Below, one piece after another: positions 45,201 to 54,600 of a stretch of 64,000 bases of DNA. Where the stretch lies: contig JAJLRJ010000013.1 in the NCBI GenBank assembly GCA_024195265.1, positions 2,799,075 through 2,863,074 of the forward strand, written 5' to 3'. The translations under genes and the position numbers were made by a program. Position 1 is the first letter of the stretch. Every line of letters begins with the position of its first letter. The DNA comes from Dendrophyllia cribrosa (taxonomy: Eukaryota > Cnidaria > Anthozoa > Scleractinia > Dendrophylliidae). Under the pieces are notes generated by a model. It searched no databases. It was given only the letters and a program-made list of their open reading frames with translations, and had not been told where the DNA came from.

Positions 45201-45210
45201 CCGGGCTTAA
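24265..45210 (+). CDS. hisG: ATP phosphoribosyltransferase (HisG/HIS1), 16 exons
   Basis: First enzyme of histidine biosynthesis: ATP plus PRPP gives phosphoribosyl-ATP plus pyrophosphate. Proposed exons: 24265-24305, 30356-30464, 31399-31447, 31536-31590, 33520-33572, 33842-33891, 35481-35523, 36313-36362, 36910-36963, 37428-37461, 38051-38124, 38475-38510, 40074-40126, 41328-41397, 44295-44394, 45158-45210. All phases agree and total 924 nt (307 aa plus stop); yeast HIS1 is 297 aa. Motifs in order: VPKKGRLY (30-37), VFLPASDIALYV, DMGITGQDVVAES, LGFGKCKLAVQ, GKRIVTSFPNVTRKYF, VNGSVEVACSLGVADGI, then the PRPP-loop-type VDLVETGDTMRAAGL. The C-terminal regulatory domain of the long form follows (EYNVERTVLPEALKITPGK, NWVAVQAM, GAHDIVTFNIQNCRA). 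It reads like the fungal/long form. Exon 1 is supported only by a good start context, a consensus donor and matching phase. The exon 13 donor (AA then GTCTGT) is weak. Introns carry the same repeats as neighbouring animal genes, which argues against contamination. Confidence 0.95.
24429..24694. mobile_element. MITE-like element
   Basis: Inverted termini ACGGGGGGTGACAAC and GTTGTCACCCCCCGT enclose 236 bp rich in TCGGGA/TCCCGA motifs, themselves partly palindromic. Confidence 0.85.
25431..26234. mobile_element. Nested element with TTAAGGTGGCTGA termini
   Basis: Inverted ends TTAAGGTGGCTGAACACAGT and ACTGTGCTCAGCCACCTTAA, 804 bp apart, inside the 2-kb inverted-repeat structure. The terminal TTAAGGTGG recurs at 45311-45958, so the two may belong to related families. 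Confidence 0.82.
26355..26815. repeat. Dispersed segment, copy 1
   Basis: This stretch matches 47617-48075 in inverted orientation over about 460 bp, including GTGCATTGCCGTTCAGCGCT (copy 2 strand), CAATGCCGCAGAACAATGAA and CCAATCAGAATAGCAGAAGA-type blocks. Confidence 0.85.
28945..29072. repeat. Foldback element
   Basis: Inverted arms GATTCTAGAATACCCGGCCA and GGCCGGTTATTCTAGAATCT around about 70 bp. The interior GTAGAACAAGGCATA is shared with 57900-58043, so the two are probably one family. Confidence 0.8.
29210..29345 (+). repeat. Single unit of the 87-bp family
   Basis: Contains GTACCATTCAAAAGCACTAC, TTTCATTTGAATGG, ATAGGATTTGGTTCACAGAC and CTCCATAATGACTCTGAG in family order, with the CTCCTAAGGGTACC flank just before. 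Sense to hisG. Confidence 0.75.
29347..29505. repeat. Foldback element
   Basis: Arms AGAAACGAGAAGGAAACTGG and CCAGTTTCCTTCTCGATTCT with an inner ACGACTTCTGGGA pair around about 50 bp. Confidence 0.82.
29783..29900. repeat. Foldback element
   Basis: Inverted arms AATCATACGGTTGTCTCGTT and ACAGTATGATTA with an inner CAATTTGGGATAAATTTGCA pair meeting at a TTTTTTGAAAAA centre. Confidence 0.8.
30534..31000. mobile_element. TTAAAGTGC-terminus element, copy 1
   Basis: About 467 bp with ends TTAAAGTGCACATAACG and CATTATGGGCACTTTAA. The interior has GTTCCTTTGTTTGAAGTTAT, GAGAGACCGAGAGGAGACTA and CAAAATGGCGGCAAATTTCG. In hisG intron 2; further copies at 32892-33353 and about 41815-42031. Confidence 0.88.
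32892..33353. mobile_element. TTAAAGTGC-terminus element, copy 2
   Basis: Ends TTAAAGTGCCCATAACGATT and AATCGTTATGGGCACTTTAA are near-perfect inverted repeats; the interior matches copy 1 over its length. In hisG intron 4, same orientation as copy 1. Confidence 0.9.
34068..34712. repeat. Inverted repeat, arms about 160 bp
   Basis: Arms 34068-34226 and 34556-34712 contain TTGGAATCTTCCAACGGTAG and its complement, GTCAAAATACTCAGC, and AAATTCAGGTTTAAAATTGA, around a spacer of about 330 bp. It lies in hisG intron 6 beside the 107-bp array. Confidence 0.9.
34735..35390 (+). repeat. 107-bp tandem array (six units)
   Basis: The anchor TTTCATTTGAATG recurs at about 34782, 34890, 34997, 35104, 35212 and 35322. 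Units are close to those at 9255-9850; the last unit decays about 90 nt before hisG exon 7. Sense to hisG. Confidence 0.95.
35637..35662 (+). repeat. (TTG)n microsatellite
   Basis: Seven or more TTG units preceded by AATAAAGATTTT, the layout of a retroelement or SINE tail. Confidence 0.85.
38826..39398. mobile_element. Element with TTAAAGTGCATATGAAGTAA termini
   Basis: Inverted ends TTAAAGTGCATATGAAGTAA and TTACTTCATATGCACTTTAA, 573 bp apart, in hisG intron 12. It carries a 100-codon open frame (39047-39349) of unknown nature. The TTAAAGTGC end is shared with the 30534 and 32892 elements. Confidence 0.85.
39418..39750 (-). CDS. Unrecognised 110-codon antisense ORF
   Basis: An intact ATG-to-stop frame on the minus strand in hisG intron 12. 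Its composition looks protein-like: charged segments (STKEHHQAIRDYVEKIGVEE, KLVKECVSHCQELE) and a basic stretch (RRERTSKRKAAE) with paired Cys/His. No family was recognised. It is probably a gene fragment or mobile-element remnant captured in the intron. Confidence 0.3.
   Translation of the reverse strand: MEALDLWTIGYQEFRLLKLSTKEHHQAIRDYVEKIGVEEKLVKECVSHCQELETPANIRRERTSKRKAAEANSCGNLRLLWKQSSLFSSGPVIKCLEQAVMSGPIYTRDR
40286..40788. mobile_element. hAT-like element with GGTGTAACGATT ends
   Basis: Left end GTGGTGTAACGATTAATCG and right end CGAATCGTTACACCCC are inverted. The interior is rich in CGATT/AATCG. GGTGTAACGATTC-type termini are known from hAT-family elements. 503 bp, hisG intron 13, no intact ORF. 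Confidence 0.7.
40790..41098. mobile_element. MITE with AGAGCGTTTTCACT ends
   Basis: Inverted ends AGAGCGTTTTCACTTGACGT and ACGTGAGTGAAAACGCTCT about 300 bp apart. The interior holds several CATGGCCGCC/GGCGGCCATG-like blocks and two inverted GGCCTTTATCACG copies. Directly adjacent to the previous element. Confidence 0.82.
41130..41210 (-). repeat. Single 107-bp family unit, antisense
   Basis: On the minus strand it carries the AGCATC...GGAAAGTATTGCTCGG block, TTTAAATGGTGACACTTAAG and the GGATTTCAT block. It lies in hisG intron 13, opposite to the gene. Confidence 0.65.
41425..41620 (+). repeat. Diverged outlying copies of the 50-bp satellite unit
   Basis: Three or four irregular units with CATCATTCCGTGGGAATAAG and TTCATTCTTAAAATGACCC-type blocks, about 2.1 kb upstream of the main array at 43555-44165 and interrupted from it by other elements. 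Confidence 0.8.
41815..42031. mobile_element. TTAAAGTGC-terminus element, truncated copy 3
   Basis: The interior ATGTGTTCCTTAATGTA, GACCGAGAGAGGACTAA and GCGAATGG blocks and the GTGGGCACTTTAAA right end match copies 1 and 2. The left terminus is not found. Confidence 0.7.
42331..43246. mobile_element. 916-bp element with GGTTCAAACGTCGCAT ends
   Basis: Inverted ends GGTTCAAACGTCGCATTTCA with CATGTGCCGAATATAATT and the mirrored right end. Further internal copies of the same terminal motif occur near 43045-43080 and 43160-43190, suggesting nested insertions or repeated termini. In hisG intron 14. Confidence 0.85.
43555..44165 (+). repeat. 50-bp satellite array, about 12 units
   Basis: Units of ACTGACCTAATATACTACTC plus CATCATCCAGTGGGAATAAG plus TTCATTCTTAA, with a regular 50-bp period. 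The last units shorten to about 34 bp by losing the TGACCCAATA block. The array ends about 130 bp before hisG exon 15. Confidence 0.95.
44657..44914. mobile_element. MITE-like element
   Basis: Inverted arms TCTCTGAGCGGACTCTCTTG and AAGAGTGTCCGCTCAGAGA with inner CGGATAGCTCTACTTAC pairing. 258 bp, hisG intron 15. Confidence 0.87.
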
Positions 45211-45310
45211 TGAAAGGTCATTTCTATTACAAACGTAATAAGAAAAAATAAGTAACGATCATATTTATCACTTCCAAGACAAAAGTACGTTTTTGGTAGA
45301 TTTCCAATTC

Positions 45311-45958
45311 TTAAGGTGGTGGACTAAGTTTTAAAAAAATTCGTTGATCGCTTTTTAATTCGTGACAATTATAATAAGTGTAGGGTAAATTTTTGATAAA
45401 AAAGCGAAGTAACACTCCAGGCCAGTTCATATTCAAGCCAATATTTCTGAAATTCAAATGGTGCGATTTCCTTGAGATTTTCACCTAAGGTATTTGGATG
45501 GTATAAAATTCATTTAAGACCAAAATATTATTTCATCAAGCCTTGTAGACATAAGTTTTGAAAACATTTCAAAATTGTTTTGTTTTTGTTGTATTTTAAC
45601 AAAACTATATAACTATATAACTAATAAAACTTCACTCGAAATTTTCTCGAAAACGCTTCCATAGAAATTTGTAAAATTTTGTAGACCTTAGGACAAGTAC
45701 GTCAGGTCGAAGATCCAGAGAGCGTTTTCCAAAATTATCTCTTGATGACAAGTTATTCGGTATTATGTAAAACAGGGAGTGACGTCATAACGTTGCTTTG
45801 GCAACTCCGATTTCCATAAAACTTACCTCATCTGAAGCTTTAATCTTTCTCTCGTACAGCTGTGGAAATCGATTTTCCGTTGGATCGTTTGTGGTGGTAC
45901 ACAAGTTTCTTAAAGTTAAAAGGTATCGTCACTCAAAAACCCAGTCGAGCCACCTTAA
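45311..45958. mobile_element. Element with TTAAGGTGG termini
   Basis: Left TTAAGGTGGTGGACTAAG and right GAGCCACCTTAA are inverted, 648 bp apart, just after the hisG stop. The ends resemble those at 25431-26234. One open frame inside (45798 onward) looks fortuitous. Confidence 0.72.
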
Positions 45959-47616
45959 ACTAAGTAGAAAAAGCTTTGACTTAAAATATTTATTATATTA
46001 TTTCTGCAACCATTCCCATGAAAAACAAGATGTAAATTTTAACCATCCAAAAGAGTATATTGTAACATGTAATAACGTTTAGTTAGCTTCTAGAACATAT
46101 TTGTCATGTAGAGATTCGTTTAGCTTGTTTACTTTTGACATTACCGCTAGCCTCAAAATGCTACTTGATACGCTATTAATTTACCCTTACGCTATTTAAA
46201 ATGAAACAAAGACTATTGTTGTACGGAATAAAAGGCAGATTTTAATAAGTAATAAAATAACGTAATTCTAAATTTTATCAAGACGCTGTGGGAGCGTATA
46301 CTTGGGCGTCGTTGTAGTAGGCGTATTGGAAAATAAATGTCTTGGAAATCTGCATGCAAGTTATTTCACGGTTTTATGATAGGGAGTGTTTGGATAGTGT
46401 GAGCAGTCCAACAACGAAGCGCGTTAACCGTTTCACCGAGGTTTGAACAAGCCCATTCCCGTCCCCAGAGTTGCGCAATACTGCACATTTGTGCACTACC
46501 AAACTGCATTTTATAACTTGGTCGCTACGCCCAAGTAATAATAAAGCAGTTTGTCGAAGAATTTCATAGGAATCAGTGATAACATTGGATATATCGTTAA
46601 ATGGAGAAAGTGTAGATCTCTGTAATGAATGTTGATGGAATGGAATAAATTGTTTTGTGCCCCAAGCACACCACAGCGGGGTTGTCCAATGTTTTGGTCC
46701 TGGTCCCGACGACATGCCCAAATTTCACTTTCCTAATTTCCATATATATTTCCAAAACCAAGCAAATCTACAACCAAACTTGGTGAAAAAAATTCTACAG
46801 AGCGAAATAGAACAAAATCATAATAGATATGAACTGTGTAGCGCCAATTGTATCAAATGAATATGTTTAAAAAAGTTATAAAAGCGCTTTTGAAACTAAA
46901 TGTTCAGACGTTTCGGGACTTCTGTCCCTTCCTCAGTGAAATAGAACAAGTAGTTTAGGGGGGAGTACACAATTGCAAGGAAGTGGATAACAGTTCATCA
47001 CGTTAATTTCGTGATAGGCGGTCAAGAAAAAGAAATTTGGTTCTTTGAAAGTAGTCGCTTATCAGAGTTAGTCGCACATGGTGTTTCGACTTTATCAGGG
47101 TTTTTAATAAATCAGGGCACGCACAGCTTCAATCTATAGTTTAAAAGATTAGATTTCAATATAACTAATTCTGATCAAACAATAATAATTTAGAATATAA
47201 AGATTACTTCATGGCCAGTGCGGGCGTAAATACCGTTCAAAGCACTGCCCATGTTGCAATTTATTTTATGCATTTGTGATTGGACGAAACGCTTTTTTCA
47301 CGTGTGAAAAAGTCGTTTCGCCATTCTGATTGGTTGCGAACCGAACGGGGTTTTCACACGCCAAATTTCAATAGAAAACCACAATAAGAAAAACGGAAAA
47401 CAAAATTAACTGAACAGTTTTGTAAACAATTACTATACTATTACACTGAAACAATGGCCAGGATGGAAATGGATTACAACTTCTAAAACTCATTAATAAT
47501 TCATGACGAGAACGCCAAGGAAATCACTAGGTGGTTTGGATACCCGGTCTTAGATTTTGGCGATTTTATTCCTTCGCTTTCTTTGCATTTAATGATCAGT
47601 TTGTGAAGCTATATTA

Positions 47617-48075
47617 AGTAGTGCTCCACATAAGAACGATAGCAAACTTCATTGTTCTGCGGCATTGGCTCGTTCACACATAGAATATATTTTATTTCAA
47701 GAACAGAGGAGGAGCTGATGGTTAATAATTATATTTCATTATAAAAATAAAGAAAATCCATTTGCGTCAAATAAATTTTTGGAAATGTTCGTGCTTAACC
47801 AATCAGAATAGCAGAAGACAATAGCTAAAAATTTTGCTTCTTTGATGAAGTTCCCCAAATACAATATCTTTTAAAAATTGCATGTTGTGCGATTGGGTCT
47901 CAAATGACTTGAAACCTTAAAAAAATTAGACAAAATGCACCTTGAACCTTAACGTTTTAGCGGTTTTTGAGTCTAGGCCAATGAGATCACTAGTTGTAAC
48001 AATGAAAAAAGTTGACATTCCATCGTGCATTGCCGTTCAGCGCTATCCTTCTTATGCGTATCATTACTTAAACCT
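47617..48075. repeat. Dispersed segment, copy 2
   Basis: Inverted match to 26355-26815 over about 460 bp. Here it is not enclosed by the 215-bp inverted repeats, so the segment also occurs outside the larger structure. Confidence 0.85.
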
Positions 48076-48506
48076 CGAAGTCGGTAACAAATCTCGGCTT
48101 CGCCTCATTTTTCAACCTACTTCTCGGCGTTTGGATATCCTGATGAAACACTCTTCCTCGTGTCTGATATATTACTTGAAAAAATTGGCCAATTTTTTCA
48201 AGTTCTTCCCATGTGTCTTAAAATCTTTGAAAATTTGGTTACGATTTTATCTCCCTTGGAGGAATCACTTGACATTTTCCTTTTGATGTTCTAGATGCAT
48301 TTTGTGTATAAACAAAGGTGTTTGGTCGAATTCCAAAAACCAGCAAAATCACCGTGACAGTGCCTCTAACAAAGTTGAGGGCTAAACCGGGTGCAAATTG
48401 GTCAAAATCTTTAGCAGTGCCTTGCACACAGGCCAGCAATCAACAGCGTTTTCAACTGAGTGCCACTGAACATAGGCAATTCTTTTAGGGGTGAACCATT
48501 ACACTT

Positions 48507-48512
48507 TTTAAT
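48507..48512 (-). promoter_or_regulatory. Candidate ALG6 poly(A) signal (ATTAAA)
   Basis: ATTAAA on the minus strand 150 bases after the ALG6 stop codon. The minus strand continues into C-rich then T-containing sequence. No AATAAA is nearer. Confidence 0.35.
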
Positions 48513-48661
48513 GGAGTGGGGGAGGGGGGGTGCTTTGAATCTCTTTACGGTGGCCAATTAACCTAATCAACGCGGTTGATAAAACCAAATTTCTGTGTAA
48601 ATTGAAAGTACCCGCTAAATAATACACTACATAAACATCAACCCTGCTAAGTTGCTGTCAT

Positions 48662-51600
48662 TTAGGACTTCTTTTCTTTAAATGACACAGGCTTTGCAGC
48701 GTATGGTAATGTAAACTGAAGATAATTAAAATAACAGAGAAATCCTAAGAAATGCACACAGGAGAAGAGTGATATGAGCACAGGCCAGAGGTCTGGGTAC
48801 CGGCTGGGAGGCTGGACCACAGCTGAACCAATGTGAAGACACAGACATCCCAGTACTGACAAAACAAACTGAAAAAAGGAAAAGTGTTAAAACAAATCTC
48901 ATACATTAAGGTGACACATTAAGACAGTCCGTGTACAAGGTGGTTCAACTATCGACTGAGTCTGTGAATGAAATCCTAAAGTGTGACCATTCAAATGAAA
49001 GTTATTGAGCAGTACTTTCCTGTGGTACTGTTTATTATGCTGTGTAAGGTGGTTCTAACTTTTGAGTCTGTGGATGAAATCCTAAAGTGTGACCATTCAA
49101 ATAAAAGCTACTGAGCAGTACTTTCCTGTGGTACTGTTTATTATGCTGTGTAAGGTGGTTCTAACTTTTGAGTCTGTGGATGAAATCCTAAAGTGTGACC
49201 ATTCAAATAAAAGCTACTGAGCAGTACTTTCCTGTCATGCTGTGGTACTGTTTATTATGCTGTACAAGGTGGTTCTAACTTTTGAGTCTGTGGATGAAAT
49301 CCTAAAGTGTGACCATTCAAATGAAAGCTACTGAGCAGTACTTTCCTGTGGTGCTGTTTATTATTCTATACAAGGTGGTTCTTACTTTTGAGTGCATAGA
49401 TGAAATCCTAAAGTGCGACCATTCAAATTAAATCTACTGAGCAGTACTTTCCTGTGGTGCTGTTTGTTAAGCTATTTTAAACTTGATTTGAACTTTTGAG
49501 AACTAAGTTCCCTGACAAAATTCCTGGGGTGCTGTTTTGCAAAATGACATAAATTTGGTATCCTAATTTAGTTTTAAATTTAGGTATTTTTAGAAGTAAT
49601 ATATAAAATGTGTATAATTACCAAACTTTGCTTCAGTGGCTTGGTGTTCTGGAGCTCAAACACATGATACGCAACAGCATAGAACAGCAACATACAGGAA
49701 ACGTAGGGCAGGGCCAGTCCATCTTTGAGCAGTAAAGGCCACATACTACAAACAAAACGTGTCCGTTAACAATCAGAGCTCGAAATTAACAAACATTTGC
49801 GAGTAAGTATTTCTCTTATAACATTTGGAGTGAACGTTCTTCGAGAATGTTGTGGTGTTTTGTGTTAGCCACTTGCCAGCGGTTTTACAAGAAGGGAAGC
49901 TGTGCACACTTTATCTGTGCATTCACATTTTGTTGGAATCGGCAACGTGACAGAAGAGAATGAATTTCACGTTTTGCGAGTCGCGTTTGTTGTAGATGTC
50001 CAAAATAACCGCTTTTTTCAAGAAGCCCTCGACCTCTTAAGACTACCGGTAACGTGACCGACGATGACAACGTCTTGCCCGACAACCCCGAGCCGCCAAA
50101 GAAACAACAGGACAACGGCAAAGAAGACCACAAAATTAACAGTATACATACCTATTTAGTATTTTTATCTTTATATAGCCAATCACAGTACGTAGCAATG
50201 CAAAACCAAAAAGGCCTCTATAATGGGACCATAATGCTACTAACCTGAAAGTGGAGATAACCAGGAACCACGTACATTCAAAAGGCTTGTAATGAAGTAA
50301 CAGACAAACAGGGCTAAGGAAAGAACAGCAAAATAATTCCATGACATAAGTGAGCTTTTCGCAAAGACTGACTACCATAACGCAAATGTAAATGGAAGCA
50401 CAAGCAAACCCACCGAAAGAAATGGAAAATTTTCCATTACCTTGCGCTTGCCATTGTTTGCGCTTGTATTTGCATTTCATGCGTGTGAACCGGGTTGACG
50501 CAAACGCAAACGTTCACAAAGTTGAAGTTGAAACCAAGATGGCGTTGTCCGCCATCTTGGGATGCTGAAATGCGCATTCGTATCTTCAATCGACGCCAAA
50601 AGTGTTGAGACATTTCGTTATTTTGGGAGTCGTTTCCTATTGCTTTTATTGTTGTCGTCACAAATTTACCCCCTCCCTCCAATCAATGTTGATACACAGA
50701 GCTCAGGCCTTGTTGAAAGCTACAACATTGAACGGGGGAGGGGGGGGGAGCTTTGTAGCACCTAGTAATATGAATAATAATGATGAATACCAAATTCATT
50801 ATTCGATAATGCGATATGCTGAGACTGTCTCAACTACTTCTGTCGCCGATTGTAACTATGCTTGCATTTGCGTCGCCGTGTGAACCAGTGTTTCAAATGA
50901 AGGCTTCTCATGAGCAGTACTTACACTTGGCAGTAAAATTTTTTAATCTTACATTCTTGTTTTCACTGAGATCGCTTATTAAATGACACTGATCTGAGAT
51001 CGATGTAAACGGGCCTTGAGTCTGTCTTACGTTGAAACCGTGAGGCCTTTGATAGTCCCAGGCGTGCGTTTCTCAAAAGTCCCGAAAACGTTCGGGCCCG
51101 AAAAGCTCTGTTAAGTGCTGAAAGTTTACCAACAAGGATTCAATATTCTTTGATTTTGAAAGCCAAGCACAAAACAATCCCTAGTTGACGAAAAACGCTG
51201 CGCTGGTTTGGGGACCGGATAAAAACTACATCGCTACTCGAAAGAAATTGAATTTTAGAAATAATTTTCGAACCCGAAAAGGCGTCGGGAGTTTTGCGAA
51301 ACGCACGCCTGATTTGAACAGTTTTGATTCACGGTTTGAAAATAAACAGTAACCATGGATGAGAACTGAGATATCGATGCAAATAACGTGTAATACTTAC
51401 AGTGCTGCTAATAGGATGGACTTTTCATGGACTTGATATGAGAAAATAAAGAATGACATGGAAGAATTCACCTGAAATTTATTTCACACAACATAAGCAT
51501 GATGAAGATAAATAAAGTAAATGTTTAGCTCGGTCATATAGTAACGTAAATTGGTTGACATGACAACCGAACTAAAACGGTTTTCAATTGAATGCCATAA

Positions 51601-54600
51601 AATCAAAATCAATATAATCACTCTACCAATTGCAAGATTCGCATATACACGCAACACAGGCAGCCCAAGCTCACGTCGCTTTCTCGTGACTTGGGCTTCC
51701 TGTGCACGCAATGAACAAATAAGAACTCATAGTAGACACATGAAGTTGGCGACACACGCGAGAGAAAAACACAGGTGCGAGCATGTCACGATTGGTTTTG
51801 GTTTTACTTCTGATTGGTTGAGAAAGTGGCGCGAGATTTTTTTCACCAATCACAAGGCGTAAAACCAAAGTAAACGAGAATTATTTTGGACACTCATTTG
51901 ATAATCGCTCTAAGGCAGCGCTTACACCGACACGGTTTCATTTCAAATCGCATCCATCCATGTCGTCAATGCGTTAACGCGTTCCATTTGCGAGGTGCAT
52001 TTTGAGACCGCTACCGAAATCAGTCATTTTGTAACCGAAACGATTTCATGCATCTACCGCATAAATAACACTAAAACCTTCGGTTAATTTGATCGAAACT
52101 GTCTTTTCTTTTGTTGCGGAGCGAAATGCGCACATCGTCCTTGTTTCGTGTTTTCGCCAGACGAAACACGTACCTTGTTTCTTTCCACGCAAAGGTCCCG
52201 GATGCGTCGCGGCATTCTGTGCGATGTGAAACCATGTTGGCGTAATCCCTGCTCGACCCTGCCTTATGTTAACTTCATAAAATACAGCTGGATTATAACC
52301 CTTACCAGAGCCAAAACAAATCGATCTATTGTCGGGTTCTTCAACAAATTCAAAGAAGAAGGTAAACAGGCAGTTAGTGTTGACCACGTACTGGAAAAAA
52401 AAATTAGAAAAAAAAAACACTGAACACGAAAAAAAATCAAGCAAGATGTCACCTATTTCCTTACTTCACGAGCAAAAAGCACAGCAAAGAAAAAAAAGAA
52501 GATGTATGCAATTATCCTAAAAATAAACAGTCGAAATAGACAGATTAGTAAGTGACTTTTACCTGAGTTTTATAATCTGTGTTCGGGATAAAACTCTTTT
52601 GATTTTAACAAGAACAGAAAGTGAACACCACATATTTGCCACCTTATCCTGGGGAATAAAATATATAAGAAAGTAGTTATAATTTAAGAGGTCTTGCTAC
52701 ACAACAGTAAGAAATTTTTCAGGATTTATATTTTGTAGATTGATTATTTTTTGACAGGTGTTTCACAAAATCGATTTCTTGAAAACCAGTAATCTGCCTT
52801 TCCAGAAACTTGTCATGTAGCCAGGCATATTGGGACTATACACAAAAAAAATTAATATTGGTTATTTCACGTATAATCCAGTTCAGCAACAAAATGATAA
52901 ATCACAGCTAAAGGTAGGCTTAGATATGAAATTCCTGAAAAATGGGCTAAAATTCTTTCCGGAATTTCTCCAAAAAAAGCTCTAAAATTCTTTTAAAAAT
53001 TTCTAAAATTCTCAAAAATTCTGACTGTGAGCTGGTGGATGGCTGACTGAACAGAGATGTGGAAAGCATAATTTGAGTGGGAAATCGCTGATTGGTTGTC
53101 CTGTAGACACTACTGTGAGGGTGAGCCCTTAAGTTGGTTAGTGGTAACACAAAATAAATGCTTTCACGATGTTTTTGCTTGTTTAAAATTGTCAGTGTTA
53201 CCTGGAAGCTGATATTTCTCTAAAATTCTACCAAATTTGACTCATTGTCTAGAATTCCTGAGATTTTCTCAAATTCTTTTTAGTGTCTAAAACATTAAAA
53301 AAATTCCAGAAGTGTGTGTAGCCTAGGGTGCGTTTTTTGGGACATATTCTGGTCATTCTGAAATCAGAATACGCTAAAACTATGTTGTTTACATTCTTAC
53401 ACACCAATAATTTTTCAGGTACACAGTCAAAGTAGCAACTTTTTTCATATTTTACGAAAGAATAGATGCAATATTTTGAGGTAGTCTGTTTCTGGAATGA
53501 CCAGAATATGTCCCAAAAAATGCGCCCCTAGTCAAAGGGATACCATCATTGTGGAAATCACAGCTGATGGCTTTGAAGTATCATCCTTAAATAAAAATCC
53601 CAGGTTTAAACCTGGGAAAAAAAGGTTTGAAAAGTAATACAAAACTTTTTGTGGAAAATTGTCCCACTTAGCATTTTCTGTCGGAGTTTTCACACATACC
53701 TCAAAAATACCTCTTGAAAATGGAAAGAGCCTGTGAATAACTTGTAAAATCATTGGCAATCCAGTCAAAAATGGCATCCAGCTAAAATGTAACAAAATTT
53801 TGAAGTTAAACTATACTATTATATAAAACAGTTGGAAAGCCTACACTGTACAAGTTCTCATACCTACCATAAAATGAATGTTACAGCAACAACAATCCCA
53901 AGTTTGGCAATACTAAATATTCTGGAAATCCTGTGAGAGAAAATAAAAAAATAAGATCAAGGCACAATTTCTGCACTGATAAATTTAAAGAATTTGATTT
54001 GATTTGATTGTCCAATTACAAAACACTGGCCCATCTTTGTTTCTATAGCTTCGATAACTCTCTCCTCCATAAGGGGGGGACGGGAAGGGTGGAAGGGGTG
54101 GGAATATCTCTTCTCAGCATTCTCTTCATTTTCTCATCTCCCCAGCCTCCACTCAACAATCTCATATGAGGCCTATGCAGAGTAGAAAGTTTAATAACAC
54201 TTCCCAGCCAGGGAAGATCATAGATTCGGCTAAAATCTTAAATGACAGGAACTTTTAGATTTAGTACCTCTTAGTGGTTAACATCCATTTTAGCTATGCT
54301 GACCAAACAAGATCCTGGTACCTTTTAGGGTATTTTTCGAACATTTCCTACGTGCACCCCCATCATTTTGATATGGCAGTCCCCCCCCCCCTAAAACAGT
54401 GTTAACAAATCAAAAATTTTACCATGTCTTTTGTTGCCATGATTTTCCTAATAAATAGAAGAAGAAAGGAAAGGCATGGTACAGCTCCATCTGCTTGTAG
54501 TTCAAAGCCAGTGTGAACGCAATGGATCCAAAGAGATCATGACCACAAGACAGGCCTATCACTCCCCAAAGTGCTAAACCAAGGCTTATGGCATTATATC

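Larger units (their letters stand above)
45211..48661. other. Intergenic region between the 3' ends of hisG and ALG6
   Basis: 3.45 kb. It contains the TTAAGGTGG element (45311-45958), an AATAAA-type site near 46228, a 113-codon minus-strand ORF (46374-46721) of doubtful reality, an AAACGCTTTTTTCACGTG palindrome near 47288-47320, the dispersed segment copy 2 (47617-48075), and a poly(A) signal for ALG6 near 48507. No other gene is supported. Confidence 0.6.

Noticed and set aside
45798..46082. 94-codon plus-strand ORF after hisG
   Set aside because: It lies within the TTAAGGTGG inverted-repeat element and runs through its right terminus; treated as fortuitous.
52046..52444. 132-codon minus-strand ORF in the ALG6 interval
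   Set aside because: It was considered for the missing ALG6 exon, but its sequence shows no ALG6 membrane-segment pattern and contains poly-T-derived Phe runs and repeat-like sequence.
52440..52560. Minus-strand acceptor followed by a short Phe-rich frame, as the missing ALG6 exon
   Set aside because: The phase fits after exon 10, but the frame hits TGA after about 17 codons, derives from a poly-T run and does not resemble ALG6.
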